NCBI GenBank assembly: GCA_002435365.1
Contig: DJMM01000102.1
Location: 1-7,208 of the forward strand
DNA length: 7,208 nucleotides
Reading direction: 5' to 3'
DNA from: Ignavibacteriales bacterium UBA6490
Lineage (GTDB): Bacteria; Bacteroidota; Ignavibacteria; Ignavibacteriales; Ignavibacteriaceae
Positions 1 to 6,849 of the stretch are shown here, piece by piece. Position 1 is the stretch's first letter. The number at the start of each line of letters is the position of its first letter. The notes under the pieces are model-generated. The model made no database searches. It saw only the letters and a program-made list of their open reading frames with translations, and was not told where the DNA came from. The position numbers were made by a program, and so were the translations under genes.

Positions 1-72
1 CTCATTTTGCCTACCCAGACTGGATGCTAATTCAATAAGGCTTTCATATCTCTGAATATTTTGATCAGCCAT
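1..72 (-). CDS. N-terminal fragment of an unidentified protein, cut by the window edge
   Basis: Only the first 24 codons are present; the frame is open to the left edge. The start ATG (complement of 70-72) lies 2 bp after the stop of the glycosyltransferase gene and is preceded by AGGA at a good ribosome-binding distance, so this is a real start in the same operon. The visible peptide begins MADQNIQRYESLIELAS and looks like an amphipathic helix. Such helices often precede GAF-type sensor domains in bacterial signalling proteins, but that is only a resemblance and no domain is visible. Tight coupling to the kinase and glycosyltransferase genes suggests co-translation. The product cannot be named. 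Confidence 0.72.
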   Translation of the reverse strand, partial: MADQNIQRYESLIELASSLGRQNE

Positions 73-74
73 GT

Positions 75-1292
75 TTATCCTGCTAAGATTTTTGTTATTA
101 CATTAACAGTATTCCTGGCTCCATTCAGAGGCAAAACCGGATAATTCACTTCTTTCCCTATATTAGCAATAATCGTTTCCGCCAGTAAATCCTGTGTTGT
201 TTTCGCAAACTGCATTTTTATTCCGGCCTTAAACCGCTGAAGTCTTGATGACACATGAAACTGCTGTTCAAAGTGTCCTTTCACCGGAAAATAAATAAAC
301 GGTTTATTAAGTGCTGTCAATTCTAAGGTAGTGGTACTACCTCCCTGCACTACTGCCAGATCGCAGGCTGCAAAATGTTCATATTGTTCAGGCAGGTAAT
401 TTTTTATAATTAATCCTTCAGGCAGGTCCTGGTCTTCAACCGAAATACGCGGACCCGATACTAAAATCATTTTAAGACCCTGAATTTCTTTCTTAAGAAA
501 TGGAAATGTCCTCCGGCATAATTCCAGAAGAGGCAGACCAACAGAGGTACCTCCCACCGAGCAGATAATCAGTGGTTCACCACCGTAATTTAACTTTTTG
601 CGTACAGTTTCTTTGTTTTTATAATTTAACGGATCGAATGGTAAAATATAACCGACAAAGTGTGAATGTCTTTTTGCTAATTCTCTCCGATTTGGCAGCA
701 AAAAACCGAATCTTTTATCAGGAATATCTTCCGGTTCGCCTATAAAAATCCTGGTCATTACTTTATCAGGAACATGCTGAAATCCTTTGGCCCAGCCGTA
801 ATTGGTCTTATAAGCTATCAATCTCTCAAGCGGATTCATGGTTGTAACATCTGCTCCCATAAAATCGTAAATCATTAGGAAGGTAGGCTTTATTTTTATA
901 AGATTATCACGAAGAGCAATTGCAATTTCATAGGATTCATCACCAATAACCAAACTGAAGTTATCCTTACTCATTATTTCATTAAAGATTTTAATGTTGC
1001 TGCTCCAATTGGTTCTGGCATTAAAAAGATACTTAACCAGATTCACTTCGTGGAATTTTCCTTTATTCCGATTTTCCCGGTTTATCTCCTCCATGATTTC
1101 GGTCTCTTCAGCCCACTGATCAATTTCGGGGTGAAGAGTCTCACCGGCTTCTGAAAGTATCCCCTTGGCTGGTTGACTGGCTAACCATAATATTTCCTGT
1201 TCCGGGTATTGATAACGTAATTCTTTGGCTATTTCCAGATCTCTGAATACATGTCCCAGTCCTACGGAACCGGTAATAAAAAGTATTTTCAT
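75..1292 (-). CDS. GT-B fold glycosyltransferase, GT28/MurG-like C-terminal domain
   Basis: This 405-residue protein probably transfers a sugar from a nucleotide-sugar donor in the cytoplasm or at the inner face of the membrane. The N-terminus has the glycine-rich loop of GT-B enzymes (GSVGLGH, residues 8-14) after a first beta strand. The second Rossmann half opens with CSVGGTSVG (244-252). It holds the donor-binding stretch of the GT28/UDP-glycosyltransferase group: an Asp-led strand (311-315), the QGGSTTTLE turn (316-324), a PFIYFPV strand (331-337) and then GHFEQQFH (339-346). No membrane segment or signal peptide is evident. The gene follows the kinase gene by 16 bp with no own promoter visible and only a weak ribosome-binding site (GAAG abutting the ATG). 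The start is nonetheless convincing because the protein begins directly with the first strand, MKILFITGS. It is not MurG itself: the N-terminal half is unlike MurG and no cell-wall genes are nearby. Acceptor and donor are unknown. Confidence 0.86.
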   Translation of the reverse strand: MKILFITGSVGLGHVFRDLEIAKELRYQYPEQEILWLASQPAKGILSEAGETLHPEIDQWAEETEIMEEINRENRNKGKFHEVNLVKYLFNARTNWSSNIKIFNEIMSKDNFSLVIGDESYEIAIALRDNLIKIKPTFLMIYDFMGADVTTMNPLERLIAYKTNYGWAKGFQHVPDKVMTRIFIGEPEDIPDKRFGFLLPNRRELAKRHSHFVGYILPFDPLNYKNKETVRKKLNYGGEPLIICSVGGTSVGLPLLELCRRTFPFLKKEIQGLKMILVSGPRISVEDQDLPEGLIIKNYLPEQYEHFAACDLAVVQGGSTTTLELTALNKPFIYFPVKGHFEQQFHVSSRLQRFKAGIKMQFAKTTQDLLAETIIANIGKEVNYPVLPLNGARNTVNVITKILAG

Positions 1293-1308
1293 CTTCAGGC
1301 CATATTCT

Positions 1309-3561
1309 TTATTTATTTTTTATTTGTATGTAGTAACTATATAAACCCATTTTTTTCAATAATTTTGGGAATCTCCTATCGGACCGCAGGTTGTCCACTG
1401 ATTCATCTGTTATAATCTGCAGAATAGCATGGTCTTTTTCATCCACCGCTTTGTTTAACCACTGAAAGGCTTTGTCTTTTTCATTTAATGCGGCATAAAT
1501 TTTAGCGAACAGGTAAGGATTTATATACTCGGATTTTGCTTTTTTCTTCATTTTATTCAAAATCTTCCTGGTTTCTGCAGGTTTGTCTATTCTTGCGTAT
1601 GCCCATCCCAGCGCAGCCAGAATTGGGGCAAATTGGTTTGAATAGTCCAGAGCTTTCTGAATAAGCTTAATCCCTATTTCATACTGTGACTCCAGTATGT
1701 AAGTCTGCCCCAGAATCCATAATGAATAGGGGTGATCAGGAACGAAATCCAGAAGTGAATGAAGAATATCCCTCGCTTCCTGGTATTTTTTGCAGCGCAG
1801 CAGATATACGCCGATATTGTTATTTATATTTACTGCCAATGGGTTGACTTCAAGAACATGTTCCAGAATTTTTATGGCTTCATCAGTGTTACCTGTTACG
1901 ACATAATAAAAAGCAAGTCCTGCCGGTGCAATAGATGTATCAGGCTGTACTTCCCTTGATTTTAGGAAATCTTTTCTGGATCCTTCAAAATCCCATTCGA
2001 ATAGAATCTTTATTAGTCCCTGACAGGCCAGTGCTTCGGATAAATTAGGGTTCAATTCCAATGCTTTTTTCGCTGCCTCTCTTGCATGCGAACTAACCTG
2101 TTCTGAGGGAACAAACCAATAGGAAGTCAATAGAATCCATGCCAGAGAAAGGGAGGCATATGCCTGCGTATACTTGGGATCAATTTCAATAGTCTTCTCA
2201 AAATAGCCAATGGCTTTTGAAATATCCTCTTTTGTCATTCTCAGTGAATAATATCGCCCCTTTAAGTACATATTAAAGGCTTTAAGATTGAAGGTCTGCC
2301 GCCTGGTTAGCTCTGTCCGTTCACTTTCCATCAATTCTATTTTAAGTTTATCAGCAACTGACAGAGATATTTCATCCTGAATGGCAAAAATATCGTTATA
2401 GGTTCTGTCGTACCTGGCTGACCATATATGACAACCATCCGCAACATTGATAAGCTGTGCGGTTATTCTTAACTGGTTGTTCATTTTCCTAACGCTCCCC
2501 TCCAGTATTAAAGCCACATTAAGTTTCCTTCCAATTTCCCGAATCTCCATCTGCTTTTCTTTGAATGCAAATGATGATGTTCTGGATACTACTCTCAATC
2601 CCTTCAGCAGTGTTAATGCATTAATAATCTCTTCTGCTATTCCCTCACACAGATATTCCTGTTTATAATCACCACTCATATTCCTAAACGGCAGGACAGC
2701 AACAGATGACCCGGATTTTTCCATCCTGCCCGGGTCACGCTGACTTTCAACAGTTTTCAAGTCTGAAATGACATCATCCATATTCTGATATCGATCCTCC
2801 TGATTCTTTTCCAGCAGCCGGTGTAAAATCCTTTGCAGCTGCCTTGGTACCTTAATTTTGAGAGGCTCGGGGGCTTCATTCAGTATTGAATATATTACTG
2901 CCTGGTCAATCTCTCCTTTAAATGGCAGTTCGCCGGTAAGCATTTCATATAACATTACACCGAATGACCAGATGTCGGTTGTATGACTGGACCTTTTCCC
3001 CTGGATCTGCTCGGGCGAGATATATGACAAAGTTCCCATAGTAATTCCGGGTCTGGTTATATCCGATCTGCCGGCTAATCTGGCCAATCCAAAATCCAGA
3101 ATCTTAACCACATTATCTCTTGTAATTATAATATTTGCAGGCTTGATATCGCGGTGAATTATTCCTTGCTGATGAGCTTTTGCCAATCCTTTTGCTACCT
3201 GGATTGCAATATTTACAGCATCATTCTGACTGATCAGTCTGGGCTGGATTTTATTCTTAAGTATTTCGCCTTCATAATAGGCCATTGCAATAAACATTTT
3301 TCCGGCAGCCTGATCCGGGAAATCGCTGGTCTCATCGATTTCATAAATAGTGCAGATATTAGGGTGATCCAGTGAAGAGGCGGTTTGTGCTTCCAGAATG
3401 AATCTTTTTTTTGCTTCTGAGTCTCTGCTGAAATATGCCGGCAGGAATTTGAGTGCGACTGTGCGCCTGAGTTTCAGGTCCTCAGCCTTGTATACCTCCC
3501 CCATTCCGCCCCCTCCTAATTTTTCCAGAATCTTATAGTGTGAGACTATTTTACCTTTCAT
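1309..3561 (-). CDS. Ser/Thr protein kinase with TolB-like domain and C-terminal TPR array
   Basis: This 750-residue cytoplasmic protein has three parts. Residues 9-270 are a Hanks-type kinase: glycine loop GGGGMG (16-21), ATP-anchoring K38, helix-C E57, catalytic HRDIKPAN (136-143), DFG (156-158), SPE in place of APE (182-184), D196 and R257. All catalytic residues are intact, and the Arg before the catalytic Asp suggests activation-loop control. Residues 286-410 match the TolB/FlgO-like domain (SVAVLPFRNMS near the start, then LEGSVRK and IWSARYDR) seen in large bacterial kinases, adenylate cyclases and CadC-like regulators. Residues 427-715 are TPR-like repeats for protein contact, ending in a cap around SVDNLRSDRRF (721-731). 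Unlike PknB there is no transmembrane segment between kinase and sensor parts. The start is supported by MKGKIVSHYKILEKLG, which begins directly at the kinase fold. The gene heads a likely operon with a glycosyltransferase. Family is certain; the substrate is unknown. Confidence 0.95.
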   Translation of the reverse strand: MKGKIVSHYKILEKLGGGGMGEVYKAEDLKLRRTVALKFLPAYFSRDSEAKKRFILEAQTASSLDHPNICTIYEIDETSDFPDQAAGKMFIAMAYYEGEILKNKIQPRLISQNDAVNIAIQVAKGLAKAHQQGIIHRDIKPANIIITRDNVVKILDFGLARLAGRSDITRPGITMGTLSYISPEQIQGKRSSHTTDIWSFGVMLYEMLTGELPFKGEIDQAVIYSILNEAPEPLKIKVPRQLQRILHRLLEKNQEDRYQNMDDVISDLKTVESQRDPGRMEKSGSSVAVLPFRNMSGDYKQEYLCEGIAEEIINALTLLKGLRVVSRTSSFAFKEKQMEIREIGRKLNVALILEGSVRKMNNQLRITAQLINVADGCHIWSARYDRTYNDIFAIQDEISLSVADKLKIELMESERTELTRRQTFNLKAFNMYLKGRYYSLRMTKEDISKAIGYFEKTIEIDPKYTQAYASLSLAWILLTSYWFVPSEQVSSHAREAAKKALELNPNLSEALACQGLIKILFEWDFEGSRKDFLKSREVQPDTSIAPAGLAFYYVVTGNTDEAIKILEHVLEVNPLAVNINNNIGVYLLRCKKYQEARDILHSLLDFVPDHPYSLWILGQTYILESQYEIGIKLIQKALDYSNQFAPILAALGWAYARIDKPAETRKILNKMKKKAKSEYINPYLFAKIYAALNEKDKAFQWLNKAVDEKDHAILQIITDESVDNLRSDRRFPKLLKKMGLYSYYIQIKNK

Positions 3562-3574
3562 TGGACGGTTTCAT
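3551..3574 (-). other. Candidate 7-codon leader frame (MKPSNER) overlapping the kinase start
   Basis: On the minus strand the best Shine-Dalgarno-like sequence upstream of the kinase (AGGAAAGGG, complement of 3575-3583) lies 13 nt from the kinase ATG, which is long. It directly precedes another ATG at 3574 in a different frame. That ATG opens a 7-codon frame ending in TAA, and the kinase ATG lies inside it. The layout would allow translational coupling of the kinase to a leader peptide. The frame and overlap are seen in the sequence; that it is translated is inference, and it may be chance. Confidence 0.3.
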
Positions 3575-3605
3575 CCCTTTCCTGAAGGATTAATAACTCA
3601 CTAAA

Positions 3606-3642
3606 ATTTATCACCGGGTCTCTATAGTAATTAATCACCGGT
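3606..3642. repeat. Imperfect 13-bp direct repeat, possible regulator site near the kinase operon
   Basis: ATTTATCACCGGG at 3606-3618 and ATTAATCACCGGT at 3630-3642 match at 11 of 13 positions, and their starts are 24 bp apart, roughly two helical turns. They lie 45-81 bp upstream of the kinase start codon, where an operator or activator site could sit. The shared core is ATCACCGG. Such a short repeat can occur by chance. Confidence 0.3.
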
Positions 3643-3763
3643 AATATATAATATGTAAATTATGACCGACAGAATCAAGCAAAATAATGCAATAAGTCAA
3701 AGTGAATCTTTACCTGCATCAATAATTTTGGATCACTTTCCGGAAGACTGCATTTAATAAGTC

Positions 3764-3791
3764 ATTATGAGAGTATGATTCGCCTCATAAT
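3764..3791. promoter_or_regulatory. Perfect 8-bp inverted repeat upstream of the M1 peptidase gene
   Basis: ATTATGAG (3764-3771) and CTCATAAT (3784-3791) are exact reverse complements separated by 12 bp, with centres about 20 bp apart (two helical turns). That geometry fits a dimeric regulator better than a terminator, since no T-run follows. It ends about 27 bp before the candidate promoter of the peptidase gene. The symmetry is seen directly; the regulatory role is inferred. Confidence 0.35.
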
Positions 3792-3817
3792 ATGAATAAA
3801 TCTGACACTAAATTAAT

Positions 3818-3848
3818 ATTGGTAAACACCTGAATGTTTTTATTTTAA
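3818..3848 (+). promoter_or_regulatory. Candidate promoter of the M1 peptidase / DUF1028 operon
   Basis: ATTG (3818-3821) is followed after 19 bp by TATTTTAA (3841-3848), close to the Bacteroidota TTTG-N19-TAnnTTTG pattern. Read in the sigma-70 way, TTGGTA (3819-3824) and TATTTT (3841-3846) are 16 bp apart with four of six matches each. Either reading puts the transcript start near 3853-3856, giving a leader of about 30 nt. No Shine-Dalgarno sequence precedes the ATG at 3883, which is common for Bacteroidota. Confidence 0.4.
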
Positions 3849-3882
3849 ACAAAGACAAGTTTCAGATTTTAAAAATATCACC

Positions 3883-5775
3883 ATGAAAAAATTATTTGCT
3901 ATTTCCACTGCAGGAATGTTTTTAATTTACCTTTCAGCCGCTTACGCCCAAAAAACGGGACTCTACATGCCGATCGATATTAAAAAAGGATACGATCAAA
4001 ATACCCGCTCCTATGACGGAAAACCAGGAAAAAACTACTGGCAAAACCGGGCTGATTATGATATTAAGATCAATTTTGATCCCATAACCGGTCAGCTGCA
4101 GGGAAGTGAAAATATTGTCTATTATAATAACAGCCCGGATTCCCTGAATCAGTTAGTCTTTCATCTGTTTCCGGATTATTATAAAAAAGGCAACCGGCGC
4201 GATTTTGATGTAAGCCCTTCTGATGAATCTGATGGTGTTAGTATCTCCGAATTTCTATTTAACGATGATAAAATAAATTTTGCGGATGATAATAATAATC
4301 TGAGTTTTAACCACACCTCATTTGTACTCAAATTAGACAATGCACTGCCGCCCATGGAAAAAGTCAATCTAGAAATTTCCTGGCATTTCTATGTAAATAA
4401 AGGTTCACCCAGCAGAACCGGCGGGGTGGATTCAACAACATATTTTGTTGCTTATTTCTTTCCCAGGATAGCCGTATACGATGATATTTATGGATGGAAC
4501 CTGTTTGATTATACCGGAGATGCTGAGTTTTATAACGACTTCGGAAATTTTGATCTGTCCGTCACCGTGCCAGGCAATTTCCTGGTATGGGCAACTGGAT
4601 TACTTCAGAATGCTCCGGAGGTTATTACAGAAAAATATCTGGAAAGGTATAAGAGTGCAATGATATCGGACAGTATTGTTCATATTGTTGATTCCACAGA
4701 ACACCTGACCAAAGACATAACCGTTTCCAATTATACCAACACCTGGAAATTTCATGCGGAAAATGTAACCGATGCCGCTTTTGCTTTAAGTGACCAATAC
4801 CTGTGGGATGCCAGCAGCTTTACAGCAGATAAAGGTACAGGGAGAAGGATTCTGATTAATACTGCATTCAACAAAAGTTCAAAAGATTTTTATGAGGTAG
4901 CGAAAATTGCAAAAAGTGTAATGACCGAAATGTCGGCAAATTTACCCGGAATACCCTTCCCGTTCCCGGTAATGACAGTGTTCAATGGAATGGATTATAT
5001 GGAGTACCCTATGATGGTAAATGACACTACCCTGGATATCGGACACACTCCTGAACTAACCACCCATGAAATTTTTCATTCTTATTTTCCATTTTACACA
5101 GGGATAAACGAAACAAGATATGCATGGATGGATGAAGGGCTGACAACATTTTTTACCTACTTGTTAATAAATAAGCTGTATCCCTCGCTTACCGTCAATC
5201 AGCCGTTCGAAGATGAATACCGCTATATGATAGGAAGCTTCAGCGATATGCCCATATTCATAAATTCAAACAAACTTAAAAGACCGGAGTATAATTATAT
5301 ATATTATGACAAACCGCTGTCATTCTTTTTAGTCCTGCAGAATTTTTTAGGCCACCAGGTATTCATTAATGCACTTAAAGAATTCATGCAAAGCTGGAAC
5401 GGAAAACACCCCACACCTTATGACCTGTTTTTCACTTTTGAAAGAATTACCGGCAAGAACTTAGACTGGCTTATCCGACCCTGGTTTTTTGAATATGGTT
5501 ATGTTGACCTTGCTATTAACAAAGTTACCAGAAAAAATGAAGGTTATGAAATTGAGATCGAAAAGAAGGGATTGCTGCCGGCTCATTTTGGATTAAAATT
5601 GTTTTATGCGGACAGCACAACAGACTCATTCGAATATAATGCTGAAGTCTGGATGAAATACGAAAATATTTACAAAGTTTTTATCGCTTCCCGGAAAAAA
5701 ATAGAAGCTGTTGAAATTGAGGATAATACTCTACGGGATGCGGATCTGAACAATAATCGGTATACTATAAAATAA
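3883..5775 (+). CDS. Secreted M1 family zinc metallopeptidase (aminopeptidase-like)
   Basis: This 630-residue protein is predicted to cleave residues from the N-termini of peptides outside the cytoplasm. Residues 1-22 form a Sec signal peptide (MKK, hydrophobic core, AYA before Q23). The N-terminal beta domain spans roughly 55-250. The catalytic domain has the gluzincin zinc site: HEIFH at 395-399 (H395, H399, general base E396), then 18 residues and the third ligand E418 in DEG. Y475 in YDKP fits the transition-state tyrosine of the family's YxKG. The exopeptidase motif GxMEN is here YMEYP (372-376): Glu374 is kept and Asn is replaced by Tyr, as in Bacteroidota relatives. The C-terminus (about 545-630) is an Ig-like beta domain ending in a DADLNNNRY tail. 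Length resembles short M1 enzymes rather than aminopeptidase N (about 870). No lipobox or type IX sorting domain is seen. It is the first gene of a two-gene operon. Peptide specificity is unknown. Confidence 0.93.
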   Translation: MKKLFAISTAGMFLIYLSAAYAQKTGLYMPIDIKKGYDQNTRSYDGKPGKNYWQNRADYDIKINFDPITGQLQGSENIVYYNNSPDSLNQLVFHLFPDYYKKGNRRDFDVSPSDESDGVSISEFLFNDDKINFADDNNNLSFNHTSFVLKLDNALPPMEKVNLEISWHFYVNKGSPSRTGGVDSTTYFVAYFFPRIAVYDDIYGWNLFDYTGDAEFYNDFGNFDLSVTVPGNFLVWATGLLQNAPEVITEKYLERYKSAMISDSIVHIVDSTEHLTKDITVSNYTNTWKFHAENVTDAAFALSDQYLWDASSFTADKGTGRRILINTAFNKSSKDFYEVAKIAKSVMTEMSANLPGIPFPFPVMTVFNGMDYMEYPMMVNDTTLDIGHTPELTTHEIFHSYFPFYTGINETRYAWMDEGLTTFFTYLLINKLYPSLTVNQPFEDEYRYMIGSFSDMPIFINSNKLKRPEYNYIYYDKPLSFFLVLQNFLGHQVFINALKEFMQSWNGKHPTPYDLFFTFERITGKNLDWLIRPWFFEYGYVDLAINKVTRKNEGYEIEIEKKGLLPAHFGLKLFYADSTTDSFEYNAEVWMKYENIYKVFIASRKKIEAVEIEDNTLRDADLNNNRYTIK

Positions 5776-5779
5776 GGAG
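5774..5779 (+). promoter_or_regulatory. Shine-Dalgarno sequence that decides the DUF1028 gene start
   Basis: AAGGAG overlaps the last two bases of the peptidase stop codon. It lies 10 nt before ATG 5790 but only 1 nt before the in-frame GTG at 5781, so ribosomes should initiate at 5790. This adds support for co-transcription and coupled translation with the peptidase. Confidence 0.75.
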
Positions 5780-5789
5780 TGTGGTCATT

Positions 5790-6797
5790 ATGATTTCGGT
5801 TAATCAAACTTTAAATCGCTGCATATCTTTAACCTGCATCATTATCGTCCTTCTTTGCTGCAGCCAATCTCCATTAAAAGCTCAGTCGGAAGAACTAAAA
5901 ACGATCTCCACTTTTTCAATTGTGGGAAGGGACCCGGCAGCCGGGGAGCTGGGGATTGCAGTGGCATCGCGGTTTTTCAGCGTGGGATCAGTAGTACCCT
6001 GGGCAGAAGCAAACGTTGGTGCGGTAGCTACACAGTCATTTGCAAATACAAGTTTCGGATGGAGAGGATTGGAACTCCTGCAAAATGGCGCTGCACCTGA
6101 AGAGGTAATGGAGATTTTATTAAGAAATGACGATGATCCGGAGCGCAGACAGGTAGGAATAGTATCTGCTGATGGGAAATCGGTTACTTATACAGGAAGC
6201 AAATGCATACCCTGGGCAGGCGGACGCAGCGGTGAAAACTATGCAATCCAGGGAAATATACTGGCCGGCGAATCGGTAGTTACGGCAATGGAAAAAACAT
6301 TTTTAGAAACCGAAGGTACCCTGGCAGACAGACTTTATGCTGCCCTGCTGGCCGGCGATGAACAAGGTGGCGACTCCAGGGGAAAGCAGTCAGCCGCATT
6401 ATTGATAGTTAAAGAAAATGCCGGCTACGGCGGTTATAACGACCGTGCAATTGATATAAGGGTCGATGATCATCAGGAGCCATTCAAGGAATTAGGAAGA
6501 CTTCTAAACTTTGCACAGATGAACTATTCCTGGAACCAGGGCTGGACCCTGTTTACTCAAAAGAAATTCGCCGAAGCTCTTCCGCACATGGAACGCGCTG
6601 CCAAACTGGCGCCTGAGAATCCGGAGGCTTTATACGACTTTGCGGTGATTCAGCTTGCTGCCGGAGAAAAAGAAATGGCCATTAATACGCTGGAAAAAGC
6701 GATATCACTGAATCCGAAATTAAAGAAGCAGGCATCCGTGGATAATGATCTGAAGGAGCTTTACGGGGATCCAAAATTCCAGGATTTAATAAAATAA
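5790..6797 (+). CDS. Secreted DUF1028 family protein (Ntn-hydrolase-like) with C-terminal TPR pair
   Basis: This 335-residue protein combines a DUF1028 domain with two TPRs. Residues 1-31 form a signal peptide (hydrophobic core 12-24, probable cut after LKA, before Q32). DUF1028 spans about 39-240, opening with TFSIVGRDP (41-49), then GIAVASRFFSVG (55-66), VGAVATQSF (76-84), the NILAG stretch (156-160), GGDSRGKQSAAL (193-204) and YGGYNDRAIDIRVDDH (213-228). Residues 245-312 form two TPRs, with a tail ending DPKFQDLIK. DUF1028 proteins are placed in the Ntn-hydrolase fold group but their reaction is not established. T41 aligns with the residue after the initiator Met of leaderless members and would be a candidate nucleophile if exposed by processing. 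The ATG at 5790 is preferred over the GTG at 5781 because of ribosome-binding spacing. The paired Cys 23-24 are not a proper lipobox. It follows the M1 peptidase by 14 bp, suggesting a shared extracytoplasmic role. Confidence 0.88.
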   Translation: MISVNQTLNRCISLTCIIIVLLCCSQSPLKAQSEELKTISTFSIVGRDPAAGELGIAVASRFFSVGSVVPWAEANVGAVATQSFANTSFGWRGLELLQNGAAPEEVMEILLRNDDDPERRQVGIVSADGKSVTYTGSKCIPWAGGRSGENYAIQGNILAGESVVTAMEKTFLETEGTLADRLYAALLAGDEQGGDSRGKQSAALLIVKENAGYGGYNDRAIDIRVDDHQEPFKELGRLLNFAQMNYSWNQGWTLFTQKKFAEALPHMERAAKLAPENPEALYDFAVIQLAAGEKEMAINTLEKAISLNPKLKKQASVDNDLKELYGDPKFQDLIK

Positions 6798-6849
6798 CCT
6801 GTTCAGTAACAGCACTTAATTTATAAACTATTACTGATTGGGGTGTTCC

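Larger units (their letters stand above)
3562..3882. promoter_or_regulatory. Divergent intergenic region between kinase operon and peptidase operon
   Basis: These 321 bp separate two divergently transcribed units and must hold promoters for both. There is no open frame of note. The region is AT-rich and contains an imperfect direct repeat (3606-3618 and 3630-3642), a perfect 8-bp inverted repeat (3764-3771 and 3784-3791) and a promoter-like pair ahead of the peptidase gene (3818-3848). On the minus strand several AT-rich hexamers could serve as a -10 for the kinase operon, but none has a well-spaced partner, so no minus-strand promoter is called. Confidence 0.7.

Noticed and set aside
1759..1959. 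Plus-strand frames inside the kinase gene (also 2447-2668 and 3154-3375)
   Set aside because: They are antisense to a complete kinase-TPR gene, have no ribosome-binding sites, and their products look like no protein family.
3655..3700. Minus-strand TTGACT and TTGATT hexamers as -35 boxes for the kinase operon
   Set aside because: Neither has a convincing -10 or -7 element at acceptable spacing; the AT-rich sequence gives many equally weak matches.
4179..4367. Frames within the M1 peptidase and DUF1028 genes in other phases (4179-4367, 4481-4663, 5855-6100)
   Set aside because: They are overlapped entirely by well-supported genes and have no independent support.
5850..5870. Lipoprotein signal at the paired cysteines of the DUF1028 protein
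   Set aside because: The residues before Cys23 and Cys24 (VLL and LLC) do not fit a lipobox, and a standard signal peptidase site follows at LKA-Q.
6799..6837. Possible terminator after the DUF1028 gene (CTGTT/AACAG, or TCAGTAA/TTACTGA)
   Set aside because: The stems are only 5-7 AT-rich base pairs, the second has a 21-nt loop, and neither is followed by a T-run.
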